Source: JAOTYV01 sp041557595
Lineage (GTDB): Bacteria; Pseudomonadota; Alphaproteobacteria; UBA8366
Direction: 5' to 3'
DNA: 45,304 nucleotides
NCBI GenBank assembly: GCA_041557595.1
Contig: JBFFGE010000010.1
Span: 1 to 45,304 of the forward strand
How positions within the stretch are numbered: the first letter of the stretch is position 1; each line of letters begins with the position of its first letter. Below, in pieces: positions 15,620 through 24,357 of the stretch. The notes under the pieces were generated by a model. The model was given only the letters and a program-made list of their open reading frames with translations. It did not search any database and had not been told where the DNA came from. The position numbers were made by a program, and so were the translations under genes.

Positions 15620-16480
15620 ATGACACTATCCGTCAAACGTATCAGCGACACTTTCGTCGGCGAGGTCGACGGCGTCGACCTGTCGGACGATCACGACGCC
15701 GAGGAAATTGCGGCGATCCGCCAAGCGTTGCTCGACCATTCGATCCTGGTGTTTCGGGATCAAAACATGACGAACGCGGAACATGTCCGCTTCAGTCAAA
15801 AATTCGGCGCCTCGGAAATTCATTCGGTGAAGCAATACCTGTTGCCGGAATTTCCCGAGATTATCGCCCTCGCCAATCGCGGCGAGAAAGGCACCAAACC
15901 GATCGCCAATGGCGGCGCATACTGGCATTCGGACATCACCTACAAGGCGAAGCCGCCGATGGCGTCGATCCTTTACGGGCTCGAAGTGCCGCCGGAAGGC
16001 GGCGACACGTTATTCTGCGACATGTATGCGGCATATGACGCACTCCCGGACGCCATGAAAACGCGGCTCGAAGGTATGAAGGCCGAGCACAGCTATCTGG
16101 AGCGTTTCAGGCAAATGCGGGCGCGCGATGACGGGTTCCAAAAAGACGGCTTCGAGCTGAGCGCCGAACAAAAGGCGGAGCTCGCACCGGCGAGCCACCC
16201 GATTGTCCGAACGCATCCCGAGACCGCCCGCAAGGCGCTTTTTGTCAATGCAGGCTTCACGATGCGTGCGCTCGGCGTGAGTGCGGACGAGGAAATTTCC
16301 CTGATCGACAAATTGAACGCCCATGCGGGGCAGGACCGGTTTGTGTACCGTCACAAATGGCGGGCCGGCGACGTCGTGTTCTGGGATAACCGGTGCACCA
16401 TGCACTGCGCGACGGACTACGACCGGTCCTATTCGCGCCGCATGCACCGCACGACGGTTCAAGGCGACGTGCCCTTCTAG
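15620..16480 (+). CDS. TauD/TfdA-family Fe(II)/2-oxoglutarate dioxygenase (first)
   Basis: A 286-residue oxygenase of the taurine dioxygenase family. Such enzymes couple oxidation of 2-oxoglutarate to succinate and CO2 with hydroxylation, and often cleavage, of a second substrate. The iron triad is H103 and D105 (YWHSDITYK) plus H262 (CTMHCATDY); R273, eleven residues after the distal His, would bind 2-oxoglutarate. GGGAG precedes the ATG. Position after a NitT/TauT importer resembles tauABCD, but the sequence alone does not show taurine use. Its TAG stop is formed by the first bases of the repeat at 16477. Confidence 0.92.
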   Translation: MTLSVKRISDTFVGEVDGVDLSDDHDAEEIAAIRQALLDHSILVFRDQNMTNAEHVRFSQKFGASEIHSVKQYLLPEFPEIIALANRGEKGTKPIANGGAYWHSDITYKAKPPMASILYGLEVPPEGGDTLFCDMYAAYDALPDAMKTRLEGMKAEHSYLERFRQMRARDDGFQKDGFELSAEQKAELAPASHPIVRTHPETARKALFVNAGFTMRALGVSADEEISLIDKLNAHAGQDRFVYRHKWRAGDVVFWDNRCTMHCATDYDRSYSRRMHRTTVQGDVPF

Positions 16481-16583
16481 AGCAAATCCCGAGCGAACCG
16501 AAACGGTTCGCGACGACGTATTTGCGTAAAGACCAAGAGATAGACCATTCCATATGAGTCAATTTAAACAAGAAACGGCCTAG
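16477..16583 (+). repeat. CTAG-bounded repeat, family 2, copy A (107 bases)
   Basis: Starts and ends with CTAG. It holds a GCGAACCG-AAA-CGGTTCGC hairpin (16491-16509) within an outer GCAAAT...ATTTGC pairing, then a second, weaker hairpin. The reverse complement of 23167-23273 has exactly the same length and differs at about 12 positions. The first CTAG supplies the TAG stop of the dioxygenase gene. This fills most of the gap between 16480 and 16641. Confidence 0.85.
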
Positions 16584-16640
16584 AATACCGGCGCGGCGCC
16601 GCCGAAGCGGATAAAACAATAAGCCACGAGGAACAGACGC

Positions 16641-18956
16641 ATGAGCGCCGACCCCAAGAATTCGATCCGGCAAGACGACGACCCCTATATCGGCACGATC
16701 GTCCAGCCCGACGTCATCGCGCCTGAAGACCTGGGGACGGCCACCGTCACGCCGGGCGGGGTTTTCGAAGCGGGCAGCTTCCAAACGTTTACGATTGTCT
16801 ATACCGCGGGACGCTACGGCATCGACGACAGCGGCAGCCTGAAAATCTGCCATCGCTTCGCCGCCGATCAGGCGCGCGCCCAGTTCGACGACCCTAAAGG
16901 CGTCAACTACACGACGGTCGTTGCCAGTAACAACGCGGTGCTGGAGACTCGCTACGACCCCAAGGGGCATACACGGCCCTGGGACCGGACGCTGTATATC
17001 AAGGTGGTAAATGGCTTCCTGTCGGAAGGCGACACGATCACGGTGACCTTCGGCGAGCGCGGCCAAGGCGGCGTCGGCATGCGGCTGCAAACCTTTTGCG
17101 AGGACGAATACCGGTTCCGCGTGCTGGTCGATCCGATCGCCACCTGTAACTACCAGGCCCTACCCGTACAGCCGACGATCACGGTCGGCCCCGGCCTGCC
17201 AACCAAATGGGTCGCGGTCGTGCCGACGCTGCGCCGGACCGGCGACAGCTTCAGCCTGTGCATGAAGGCCGAGGACCATTGGGGCAATCCGACCGACCGT
17301 GAGGAATGGACCGCGAAATTGGAATCGTCGCTGCCGGTCAAGAACCTGCCCGATAGCGTCACCGTCCGCCAGGGCGCCTTCACCTCGGTGATCGACAATT
17401 TGACTGTCGCTGCGCCTGGCGACCTGACGATTACGCTGCGCGGCGCCAAGGGCGAGGAATTGGCGCGCTCGAACCCGATGCGCGTCGTCGCCCGGTCCGA
17501 CACCCTGCATTGGTGGGCCGACATGCACGGTCAGTCGCAAGAGACCGTCGGCACCAACAGCGCCGAACAATATTTCGAATTTGCCCGCGACAAGGCCTTC
17601 CTCGACGTGAGCGGCCATCAGGGCAATGACTTTCAGATCACCACCGGTTTTTGGAACTGGTTGAACGAATTGACCGCCAAATTCAACGAGGATGGCCGGT
17701 TCGTCACCCTGCCGGGCTATGAATGGTCGGGAAATACCGCGCTGGGCGGCGACCGCAACGTCTATTTCACGACCGAGAACCGGCAGATTCGCCGTTCCTC
17801 CCATGCTTTGGTTGACGACATGCGCGACTTGGACACGGATTCGACCACCGCCGAGCGGCTGTTCGCCGATCTGAAGGCGGCGGGCGAAGACGTAGTGACC
17901 TTTGCCCATTGCGGCGGCCGCTACGCGGACGTGAAACTGGCCCATGACGGCGACATCGAGAAATCGATGGAAATCCATTCGGCCTGGGGCACCTTCGAAT
18001 GGCTGCTGCACGATGCCTTCGATATGGGATATCGGGTCGGCATCGTCTCGAACAGCGACGGGCACAAGGGACGGCCGGGCGCGAGCTATCCTGGCTCCAG
18101 CTCCTTCGGCGCGATTGGCGGTCTTACCTGCCTGAAGATGGAAGAGCTGTCGCGGGCCGCCGTGTTCGATTGCCTGCGCAAGCGCCACCATTACGGCACG
18201 ACCGGAAACCGGATGTACCTCGACGTCACGGCCGATTTCGAGGCCCCCGGCACGCTCTACCACGACGACCCGGCACTCGGCCCCGCCGAAGGACGCGAGG
18301 CGACCGACGCGATCATGGGCGACATCGTCCATCTGCCCGAGGGCGCGGCGACGCTCAAGGTCGATATGATCGGCTCGGCGCCGATCGAGCGCGTCGACAT
18401 CTTCAACGGGCGCGATCATTTGGAAACCCTGCGCCCCTACACGCAGGAGAATCTCGGCAACCGCATCCGGGTGATCTGGGAAGGGGCGGAATATCGGGGA
18501 CGCTTCCGCCAGGTCATCTGGGACGGCACCGCGGAATTCTCGGAAAACCGGATTCTCCGTTATGAGCCGATAAATTTCTATAATCGCGACAAGACCCTCG
18601 ATCAAATCGGCGACAACCGCTTGCAATGGCGGGCGCTGACCACCGGCAATTTGGGCGGTTTCGATGCCTGGTTGGAGGATGCCTATGGCGGCACCATGGC
18701 AATCGACACACGGTTGGTGAAAGCGGGCGTGCCGCTCGAGGATATCGGCTTCGAGGACGAGGAATTCGACGTCGGCGCGCTCGGCCGCAAATTGCGGATT
18801 TTCCGATTGCCCGAAAACAACGCGCATCGGGAAATGTCGTTCGAGCGGCACATCGCGATACAGTCGGATCGCGACAATCCGATATTCGTCCGCGTCATTC
18901 AGGAAGACGGGTTCGTGATCTGGTCGAGCCCGATCTATTTCTTCCGCAAGCACTGA
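16641..18956 (+). CDS. DUF3604 PHP-like protein
   Basis: A 771-residue protein of the DUF3604 family, whose core resembles the PHP metal-dependent phosphoesterase fold; no function is established to my knowledge. The first 285 residues look like beta-rich domains. The putative metal site is spread over WWADMHGQ (H296), SGHQGND (H326, D330), LPGYEWSG (E361), FAHCGGRYAD (H423), EIHSAWG (H446) and VSNSDGHKG (D473, H475). The first motif is His-x-Gln, not the His-x-His usual in PHP proteins. No signal peptide is seen, so it is probably cytoplasmic. A GAGGA site precedes the ATG. Its place after the importer and dioxygenase suggests a hydrolytic step in the same pathway (inference). Confidence 0.85.
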   Translation: MSADPKNSIRQDDDPYIGTIVQPDVIAPEDLGTATVTPGGVFEAGSFQTFTIVYTAGRYGIDDSGSLKICHRFAADQARAQFDDPKGVNYTTVVASNNAVLETRYDPKGHTRPWDRTLYIKVVNGFLSEGDTITVTFGERGQGGVGMRLQTFCEDEYRFRVLVDPIATCNYQALPVQPTITVGPGLPTKWVAVVPTLRRTGDSFSLCMKAEDHWGNPTDREEWTAKLESSLPVKNLPDSVTVRQGAFTSVIDNLTVAAPGDLTITLRGAKGEELARSNPMRVVARSDTLHWWADMHGQSQETVGTNSAEQYFEFARDKAFLDVSGHQGNDFQITTGFWNWLNELTAKFNEDGRFVTLPGYEWSGNTALGGDRNVYFTTENRQIRRSSHALVDDMRDLDTDSTTAERLFADLKAAGEDVVTFAHCGGRYADVKLAHDGDIEKSMEIHSAWGTFEWLLHDAFDMGYRVGIVSNSDGHKGRPGASYPGSSSFGAIGGLTCLKMEELSRAAVFDCLRKRHHYGTTGNRMYLDVTADFEAPGTLYHDDPALGPAEGREATDAIMGDIVHLPEGAATLKVDMIGSAPIERVDIFNGRDHLETLRPYTQENLGNRIRVIWEGAEYRGRFRQVIWDGTAEFSENRILRYEPINFYNRDKTLDQIGDNRLQWRALTTGNLGGFDAWLEDAYGGTMAIDTRLVKAGVPLEDIGFEDEEFDVGALGRKLRIFRLPENNAHREMSFERHIAIQSDRDNPIFVRVIQEDGFVIWSSPIYFFRKH

Positions 18957-18966
18957 CAAACCGAAA

Positions 18967-19380
18967 ATGGACCCCATTTTCCAGAGCTTCGTGTCCGGCG
19001 CACCGGTTCTGTTGCTGCACTTCTCCGTGACCGTCCTCCTGCTGGTCGGCGGTATCGGCGTTTATATGGTCCTGACGCCGCACCGGGAAATTCATTTGAT
19101 CCGAAGCGGCAACACCGCCGCCGCGGTCTCCCTGTCGGGTGCCGTGCTGGGGTTGGGGCTGCCGCTGGCCTTCTGTATGGCGCGCAGCGTTAACGTCCTC
19201 GATATCGTGATCTGGGGCGCGATCACCCTGCTGTTGCAGATTGTCGCCTACCGCATAGCCGACCTGCTGCTTCAGGGGATGTCCCAGCGCATCGTCAACA
19301 ATGAAATCGGGCCGGCAATTCTGCTCGTCGCCATTAAGCTCGCCATCTCGTTCATCAACGCCGCCGCCGTCGCGGGCTAG
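18967..19380 (+). CDS. DUF350 membrane protein
   Basis: A 137-residue integral membrane protein with four hydrophobic segments (about 13-35, 52-72, 80-100, 115-135), matching the DUF350 (YjfL-like) family, which often occurs as tandem repeats of this unit. Here there is one unit. Typical features are the polar SGNTAAAVSLSGAVLGLGLP stretch between segments one and two and NNEIGPAILLVAIKL before the last. It starts 10 bases after the DUF3604 stop, so it is probably cotranscribed. Function unknown. Confidence 0.85.
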   Translation: MDPIFQSFVSGAPVLLLHFSVTVLLLVGGIGVYMVLTPHREIHLIRSGNTAAAVSLSGAVLGLGLPLAFCMARSVNVLDIVIWGAITLLLQIVAYRIADLLLQGMSQRIVNNEIGPAILLVAIKLAISFINAAAVAG

Positions 19381-19433
19381 GCAGAATGCCGATGGCCGCA
19401 ACCTTCCTATGACCTTGCGAAACAGTCGGTAGG

Positions 19434-20339
19434 ATGCGGTTTTTCGACGTCATCGCCCTCGTCGCCATTCTCGTGGTGGCCGCCTATTTCATTCCGGACC
19501 GGACCGACACGGCGCCGTCTCCGCGCCGGCCGGTCCCCGCCCCGCGAGTCGACGCACCGATTCCCCCGCCGACGAATGTCCGGCCCGCCCGCCGCCCGGA
19601 CCGCCCGCTCGCCGGGCCGTCCCGCCGCGACCCGGTCTTCGAGATCGAACTCGGCCCGAAGAAGCAATCAACGGGCACCGCATTCGCCATCTCCGACGCC
19701 GGGGATTTCTTCACCGCGCGCCATGTCACCGATGGCTGCAAGCATCTTGCGCTCCGAACCGGGACCGGCCGGGCGACACTGGTCAAGCACACGGGATTTC
19801 ACCAGAACGCCGATCTCAGCCTGCTCAAGGCCAAGCTGCGCGCGCCTGCGCTGCCGATGGAGCAGGTCCAACTCGGGTACGGCCAGGACGGCTTCCATTT
19901 CGGCTACCCGAAGGGCAAGCCCGGCGCGCTTCATTCGCAGCTGATCGGCCGCATGCGGATGCGCCTCAAGGGCCGGTATCGAACCTCCGAACCGGTGCTG
20001 GTCTGGGCGCACCGGCGGCGGATTCCGGATGCCGGGTTCGAGCTTGGCGGCATCAGCGGCGGCCCGATCGTGGACTCGCGAGGCGCGGTGGTTGGCGTTC
20101 ACGTGGCAGGCGCAAAGCGGCGCGGCCGCGCTTACTCGGTCGCGCCCGCGACAATGGAGGATTTGGTGCGGCGCCACGGCATCCAACCCGCCCGAAAGCA
20201 TCGCCGCGCCGATTGGCTGAAGACGCTCAACAGGGATCAGTTCGACAAATCCGGCATCGTGCTGCGCGAGCGGCTCACCGTGGCAAAGGTCTACTGCCTG
20301 CTCGACGACCGTTTGCTGAAGAAACGCCGGCGGCGATAG
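19434..20339 (+). CDS. Trypsin-like serine protease, membrane-anchored
   Basis: A 301-residue protein with an N-terminal membrane anchor or signal (5-20), a proline- and arginine-rich linker (25-65), and a chymotrypsin-fold protease core. The catalytic triad is visible: H97 (FFTARHVTDG), D127 (QNADLSLL) and S208 (GGISGGPIV). No PDZ domain follows, which sets it apart from DegP/DegS; the last 60 residues are basic and unassigned. It probably faces the periplasm. It lies 53 bases after the DUF350 gene and converges on fhs. Target unknown. Confidence 0.85.
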   Translation: MRFFDVIALVAILVVAAYFIPDRTDTAPSPRRPVPAPRVDAPIPPPTNVRPARRPDRPLAGPSRRDPVFEIELGPKKQSTGTAFAISDAGDFFTARHVTDGCKHLALRTGTGRATLVKHTGFHQNADLSLLKAKLRAPALPMEQVQLGYGQDGFHFGYPKGKPGALHSQLIGRMRMRLKGRYRTSEPVLVWAHRRRIPDAGFELGGISGGPIVDSRGAVVGVHVAGAKRRGRAYSVAPATMEDLVRRHGIQPARKHRRADWLKTLNRDQFDKSGIVLRERLTVAKVYCLLDDRLLKKRRRR

Positions 20340-20355
20340 CGGTTAGCTGGATCCT

Positions 20356-22035
20356 CTAAAACAGCCCCTCGATCTCGCCCGCCTCGTTGACGCAAATCTG
20401 CTCGGCCGCCGGTTGCCGCGGCAAACCCGGCATGGTCATGATGTCGCCGCAGATCACCACAAGAAATTCCGCGCCCGCCGCCAGTCGTACCTCGCGGACC
20501 GGAATGACGTGACCGCTCGGCGCGCCCCGCAGTGTCGGGTCGGTGGAAAAGCTGTATTGCGTCTTCGCCATACAGATCGGCATGGCCCCGTGCCCGGCCT
20601 TTTCCAGCGCGCTGAACCGGGCGCGTACGCTTTTATCTCCGCTGATGTCCTCGGCGCCATAAATCGAACGCGCGACCGTGCGCACTTTGTCCCATAACGG
20701 CATGTCGTCGGGATAGAGCGGTCGGAAGTCGGCCGTACCGCGTTCCACGAGCGCGACGAGGCGCTTCGCCATCTCTTCCGTTCCGGCCCCGCCATTCGCC
20801 CAATGGCTGCAAACAATCGCCTCGACGTCGAGCGACGCACAGTGTTCGACAACCGCCTGCATCTCCGCCTCGGTATCGCCGTCGAATTGGTTCACGCCCA
20901 CGATCACCGGCACACCGAAGGATTTGAGGTTGCGGATATGCCGGTCCAGATTGGCGAGCCCTTCCTTGACGGCGGCGACGTTTTCCGCCCCGTAATCGCC
21001 GCGCTCGACGCCGCCATGGGACTTCAACGCCCGGACTGTGGCGACCAGCACCGCTGCCTCCGGACGCAGTCCGGCCTTGCGGCACTTGATGTCGAAGAAT
21101 TTCTCCGCGCCCAGATCGGCGCCGAACCCGGCTTCGGTGACCACGTAATCCGCAAGCTTGAGCGCCGTTTCGGTGGCGATCACCGAGTTACAGCCATGCG
21201 CGATATTGGCGAAGGGACCGCCATGGATGAACGCGGGATTGTGCTCCAGCGTCTGCACCAGATTGGGCATCAGCGCATCCCGCAACAGCGCGGTCATCGC
21301 ACCGGCGGCATCCAGATCCCGCGCATAGACCGGCTTGCGCTCCCGTGTCTCACCGACCTGAATATTGCCGAGGCGGCGCTGCAGATCATCGAGGTCGCGC
21401 GAAAGACAAAAGATCGCCATCACTTCGGACGCGACCGTGATGTCGAAGCCGCTTTGCCGCGGAAATCCGTTGGCGACACCGCCCAGCGACAGCGCCACAT
21501 CCCGCAGCGCCCGGTCGTTCATGTCGACGACGCGCCGCCAACTCACCCGCCGGCTGTCGATGTCCCGGCCGTTGCCCCAATAGACATGGTTGTCGATCAT
21601 CGCGGCCAGCAGATTATGCGCCGCGCCGATGGCATGCATGTCGCCGGTGAAATGCAGATTGATGTCTTCCATCGGAACGACCTGCGCGTAGCCGCCGCCG
21701 GCCGCGCCGCCCTTCATGCCGAAGCACGGACCGAGGCTCGGTTCGCGCAGGCAGATCGCGGTTTTCTTGCCGATGCGATTGAGCCCGTCGCCCAACCCCA
21801 CCGTCATCGTCGTCTTGCCTTCGCCGGCAGGCGTCGGCGTCATCGCGGTCACCAGGATCAATCGGCCGGTCGGTCGATCCTGCAACGATCTCAGGAAATC
21901 GAAGCTCACCTTGGCCTTATGCGGGCCGTAGCGGTACAGCGCGGACTCCGGAATCGACAAAGTCTCGGCAATCTGCTCTATCGGTTGGAGTTCCGCCGCA
22001 CGGGCAATATCAATATCGCTTTTCGGTGTCGCCAT
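20356..22035 (-). CDS. fhs: Formate-tetrahydrofolate ligase
   Basis: A 559-residue cytosolic enzyme that makes 10-formyl-tetrahydrofolate from formate, THF and ATP. The ATP-binding TPTPAGEGKTT lies near residue 66, followed by LREPSLGPCFGMKGGAAGGG and NLHFTGDMHAI, all hallmarks of the family, and the length fits. It is transcribed alone, convergent with the protease and divergent from the 2-hydroxyacid dehydrogenase. It may assimilate formate released by nearby catabolism, but it is also a general one-carbon gene. Confidence 0.96.
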   Translation of the reverse strand: MATPKSDIDIARAAELQPIEQIAETLSIPESALYRYGPHKAKVSFDFLRSLQDRPTGRLILVTAMTPTPAGEGKTTMTVGLGDGLNRIGKKTAICLREPSLGPCFGMKGGAAGGGYAQVVPMEDINLHFTGDMHAIGAAHNLLAAMIDNHVYWGNGRDIDSRRVSWRRVVDMNDRALRDVALSLGGVANGFPRQSGFDITVASEVMAIFCLSRDLDDLQRRLGNIQVGETRERKPVYARDLDAAGAMTALLRDALMPNLVQTLEHNPAFIHGGPFANIAHGCNSVIATETALKLADYVVTEAGFGADLGAEKFFDIKCRKAGLRPEAAVLVATVRALKSHGGVERGDYGAENVAAVKEGLANLDRHIRNLKSFGVPVIVGVNQFDGDTEAEMQAVVEHCASLDVEAIVCSHWANGGAGTEEMAKRLVALVERGTADFRPLYPDDMPLWDKVRTVARSIYGAEDISGDKSVRARFSALEKAGHGAMPICMAKTQYSFSTDPTLRGAPSGHVIPVREVRLAAGAEFLVVICGDIMTMPGLPRQPAAEQICVNEAGEIEGLF

Positions 22036-22210
22036 GGCCTCAATTCCCGATGTTTATTATTGAACCAGCAACTCTAGCGCGCCGCCGACGCCATTAGAAG
22101 CAAATCACGAAAGTTTGCACACGGGCCGTTTTCGAAAAGATGCTGCACCGACCCGGCCGGAGCCGTTAGAGTTGCGGCATAATCATTCAAATTTCATGGG
22201 AGCCCCAGAA

Positions 22211-23158
22211 ATGCGCGTCGCCATCCTAGACGATTACTTCAATGCCGCCCTCGATCTCGCCGATTGGAGCGCTCTCGACGAAAAGGCGGAGATCACGGTC
22301 TTCACGGAATTCCTCGACGGCGAGGATGCGGTCGCCAAGGCGCTGGCGGATTTCGAAGTGATTGTCGGCATGCGCGAACGCACCCGATTTCCCGCGTCGC
22401 TGATCGAGCGCCTGCCGAAGCTGAAATTGCTGATCACCACCGGGATGCGCAATCTCTCCTTCGACATGGAGGCGGCGCGCAAGCAGGGCGTGACAGTGTG
22501 CGGCACCGGCGGCGTCGGCAGTCCGACGTCCGAATTGGCGGTCGGCATGATGATCGGCCTGATGCGCGACATCCCGGGCCAGACTCGCTCGATGCAGGAA
22601 GGCGGCTGGCAAACCCGCGCCGGCGTCGATCTGCAAGGCCGGACGCTCGGGCTGCTCGGCCTCGGCAAGCTGGGCGGCGCCGTTGCCGCCGTCGGCAACG
22701 CCTTCGGCATGAAGGTGATCGCCTGGAGCCAGAACCTGACCGACGAACGGGCCGCCGAATGCAGCGCCACGCGCGTCGAAAAGGACGCGTTGTTCACCGA
22801 ATCCGACGTCATTTCGGTTCACCTGATTTTGAGCGACCGCTCGCGCGGGCTGGTCGGCGAACGGGAACTCGGCCTGATGAAATCCACGGCCTATATCGTC
22901 AACACCTCGCGCGGCCCGATCATCGACGAAGACGCGTTACTCAAATCCCTGCAGGCCAAAGAAATCGCCGGCGCAGCGATCGATGTCTACGGCACGGAGC
23001 CCTCGCCCGCCGACCACCCGATGCGGAAACTCGACAATGTCTTGCTGACGCCGCATATCGGCTACGTCACACGGGACAATTTCGCGAAGATGTATCAGGA
23101 CGCGGCCGACGACGTCGCAGCCTTCCTCGGCAGCGAACCGATCCGTGTGTTGAAGTAG
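22211..23158 (+). CDS. D-2-hydroxyacid dehydrogenase (NAD-dependent)
   Basis: A 315-residue oxidoreductase that interconverts a D-2-hydroxyacid and a 2-oxoacid. The Rossmann motif is GLGKLGG (150-156), and the catalytic residues are R234 (NTSRGPIID), E263 (YGTEP) and H282 (TPHIGYVT). The start at 22211 follows GGGAG; an in-frame upstream start (22115) is not supported. It belongs to the large SerA/GyaR-like family, whose substrates (phosphoglycerate, glyoxylate, hydroxypyruvate and others) are not separable here. It ends nine bases before the family 2 repeat. Confidence 0.9.
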   Translation: MRVAILDDYFNAALDLADWSALDEKAEITVFTEFLDGEDAVAKALADFEVIVGMRERTRFPASLIERLPKLKLLITTGMRNLSFDMEAARKQGVTVCGTGGVGSPTSELAVGMMIGLMRDIPGQTRSMQEGGWQTRAGVDLQGRTLGLLGLGKLGGAVAAVGNAFGMKVIAWSQNLTDERAAECSATRVEKDALFTESDVISVHLILSDRSRGLVGERELGLMKSTAYIVNTSRGPIIDEDALLKSLQAKEIAGAAIDVYGTEPSPADHPMRKLDNVLLTPHIGYVTRDNFAKMYQDAADDVAAFLGSEPIRVLK

Positions 23159-23166
23159 CTCCCGGG

Positions 23167-23273
23167 CTAGACCATTTCTTGTTCAAATTGACGCAAATGA
23201 AATGGTCTACCTCGTGGTTTTTACGCAAATACGTCGTCTCGAACCGTTTCGGTTCGCTCAGGATTTGCTTTAG
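23167..23273 (-). repeat. CTAG-bounded repeat, family 2, copy B (107 bases)
   Basis: This is the inverted counterpart of 16477-16583. On the minus strand it begins CTAAAGCAAATCC, supplying the TAA stop of the acuI-like gene at 23272-23270, and ends in CTAG. It carries GCGAACCG-AAA-CGGTTCG and a perfect 11-base stem (TAGACCATTTC with GAAATGGTCTA) that is decayed in copy A. It lies between convergent genes. Confidence 0.85.
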
Positions 23274-24268
23274 GCGTTGACGTCGATTACGCGGCGGCCA
23301 CGGATCGCGCCACTCAGAATTGCGTCGGCTGCATCGCCGATGCTGGCGAGTCCGGTCACCTCGGTCATCGCATCCAGCTTGTCGAGCGGCAGATCGGCGG
23401 CAATGCGCTTCCAGACCCGCTCGCGATTCGCATAAGGCTGCATCACGGAATCGATGCCCAGCAGATTGACGCCGCGCAGCAGGAAGGGAATGACGGTGGT
23501 TTCCAGCTTCGGCCCGCCGGCAAGCCCGCAGGCCGCCACCGACCCGCCGTACTGCATTTGCGTCAGCACGGTAGCCAGCGTGGTCGAGCCGACGGTGTCG
23601 ACGCAGCCGGCCCATTTTTCGCGGTCGAGCGGCCGGCCGGAGACTTCCGCAAGTGCCGCCCGCTCGACGATCTCCGCCGCGCCAAGGGATTTCAAATACT
23701 CGCCCTGCTCCGGACGGCCGGTCGACGCGACCACCGTGTAGCCGAGCCGGGCCAGGATTGCCACTGCGACGGATCCGACCCCGCCGGCGGCGCCGGTCAC
23801 GAGAACCGTACCCGCATCGGGCGTAAGCCCGTGCTGTTCCAGCGCATCGACGCATAACATCGACGTGAAGCCCGCCGTGCCGACCGCCATCGCCTGTTTC
23901 GTGCTCAATCCGCCGGGCAGCGGGACCAGCCAATCGGCTTTCACCCGGGCCTTCTGCGCATAGCCGCCCCAATGGATCTCGCCGACCCGCCAACCGGTCA
24001 GCACCACCTTGTCGCCGGGCTTGTACCGACCGTCGTCGGATGATTCCACCGTTCCGGCGAAATCGATTCCGGGGACGTGTGGATAGTCGCGCACCAGTTT
24101 GCCGATGCCCTTGACCACCATGCCGTCCTTGTAATTGACCGTGGAAAACTCGACGGCGACGGTGACATCGCCCTCCGGCAGGTCGGCATCGGAAAGCGCG
24201 CGCACATCATGACTGACTCTGCCGTCGCTTTCTTCGAGAACGAGCGCGGAAAATTCGCTGGCGGCCAT
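23270..24268 (-). CDS. acuI: AcuI/YhdH-type NADPH-dependent acryloyl-CoA reductase family protein
   Basis: A 332-residue medium-chain reductase of the YhdH/AcuI group, whose characterised members reduce acryloyl-CoA to propionyl-CoA with NADPH. Visible are NYKDGMVVKG, HVPGIDFAGTV, VGTAGFTSMLCVDAL, the cofactor loop VTGAAGGVGSVAV and the closing IRGRRVIDVNA. The zinc-ligand cysteines of classical alcohol dehydrogenases are missing, as in this group. No other DMSP or 3-hydroxypropionate genes are present, so the symbol marks the family and not a proven role; detoxification of acryloyl-CoA-like intermediates is plausible. The stop lies in the repeat at 23167-23273. Confidence 0.85.
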   Translation of the reverse strand: MAASEFSALVLEESDGRVSHDVRALSDADLPEGDVTVAVEFSTVNYKDGMVVKGIGKLVRDYPHVPGIDFAGTVESSDDGRYKPGDKVVLTGWRVGEIHWGGYAQKARVKADWLVPLPGGLSTKQAMAVGTAGFTSMLCVDALEQHGLTPDAGTVLVTGAAGGVGSVAVAILARLGYTVVASTGRPEQGEYLKSLGAAEIVERAALAEVSGRPLDREKWAGCVDTVGSTTLATVLTQMQYGGSVAACGLAGGPKLETTVIPFLLRGVNLLGIDSVMQPYANRERVWKRIAADLPLDKLDAMTEVTGLASIGDAADAILSGAIRGRRVIDVNA

Positions 24269-24357
24269 CGGTATCCCCTGTCTCTTCGCGGTTTATCGCT
24301 GGGGTATAAGACCTATGGGACCCGGCCGCAACCGACCGCCCGTAACCAGCGGATGCC

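Noticed and set aside
11811..16480. Calling the importer and dioxygenase tauABCD
   Set aside because: Two permeases, the Sdh-Fum neighbours and the DUF3604 gene do not match the taurine operon, and no residue shown here proves sulfonate binding.
16257..17090. Similar short peptides read from 16490-16580 and 23170-23270 (shared pattern RKYVV and NRFGSL)
   Set aside because: These arise from the 107-base repeat in other frames. They are too short and carry no start signals, so the repeat and not a protein is conserved.
17160..18977. A 605-codon open frame antisense to the DUF3604 gene
   Set aside because: Same effect of high GC; the sense frame shows motifs and a ribosome site, and the antisense frame does not.
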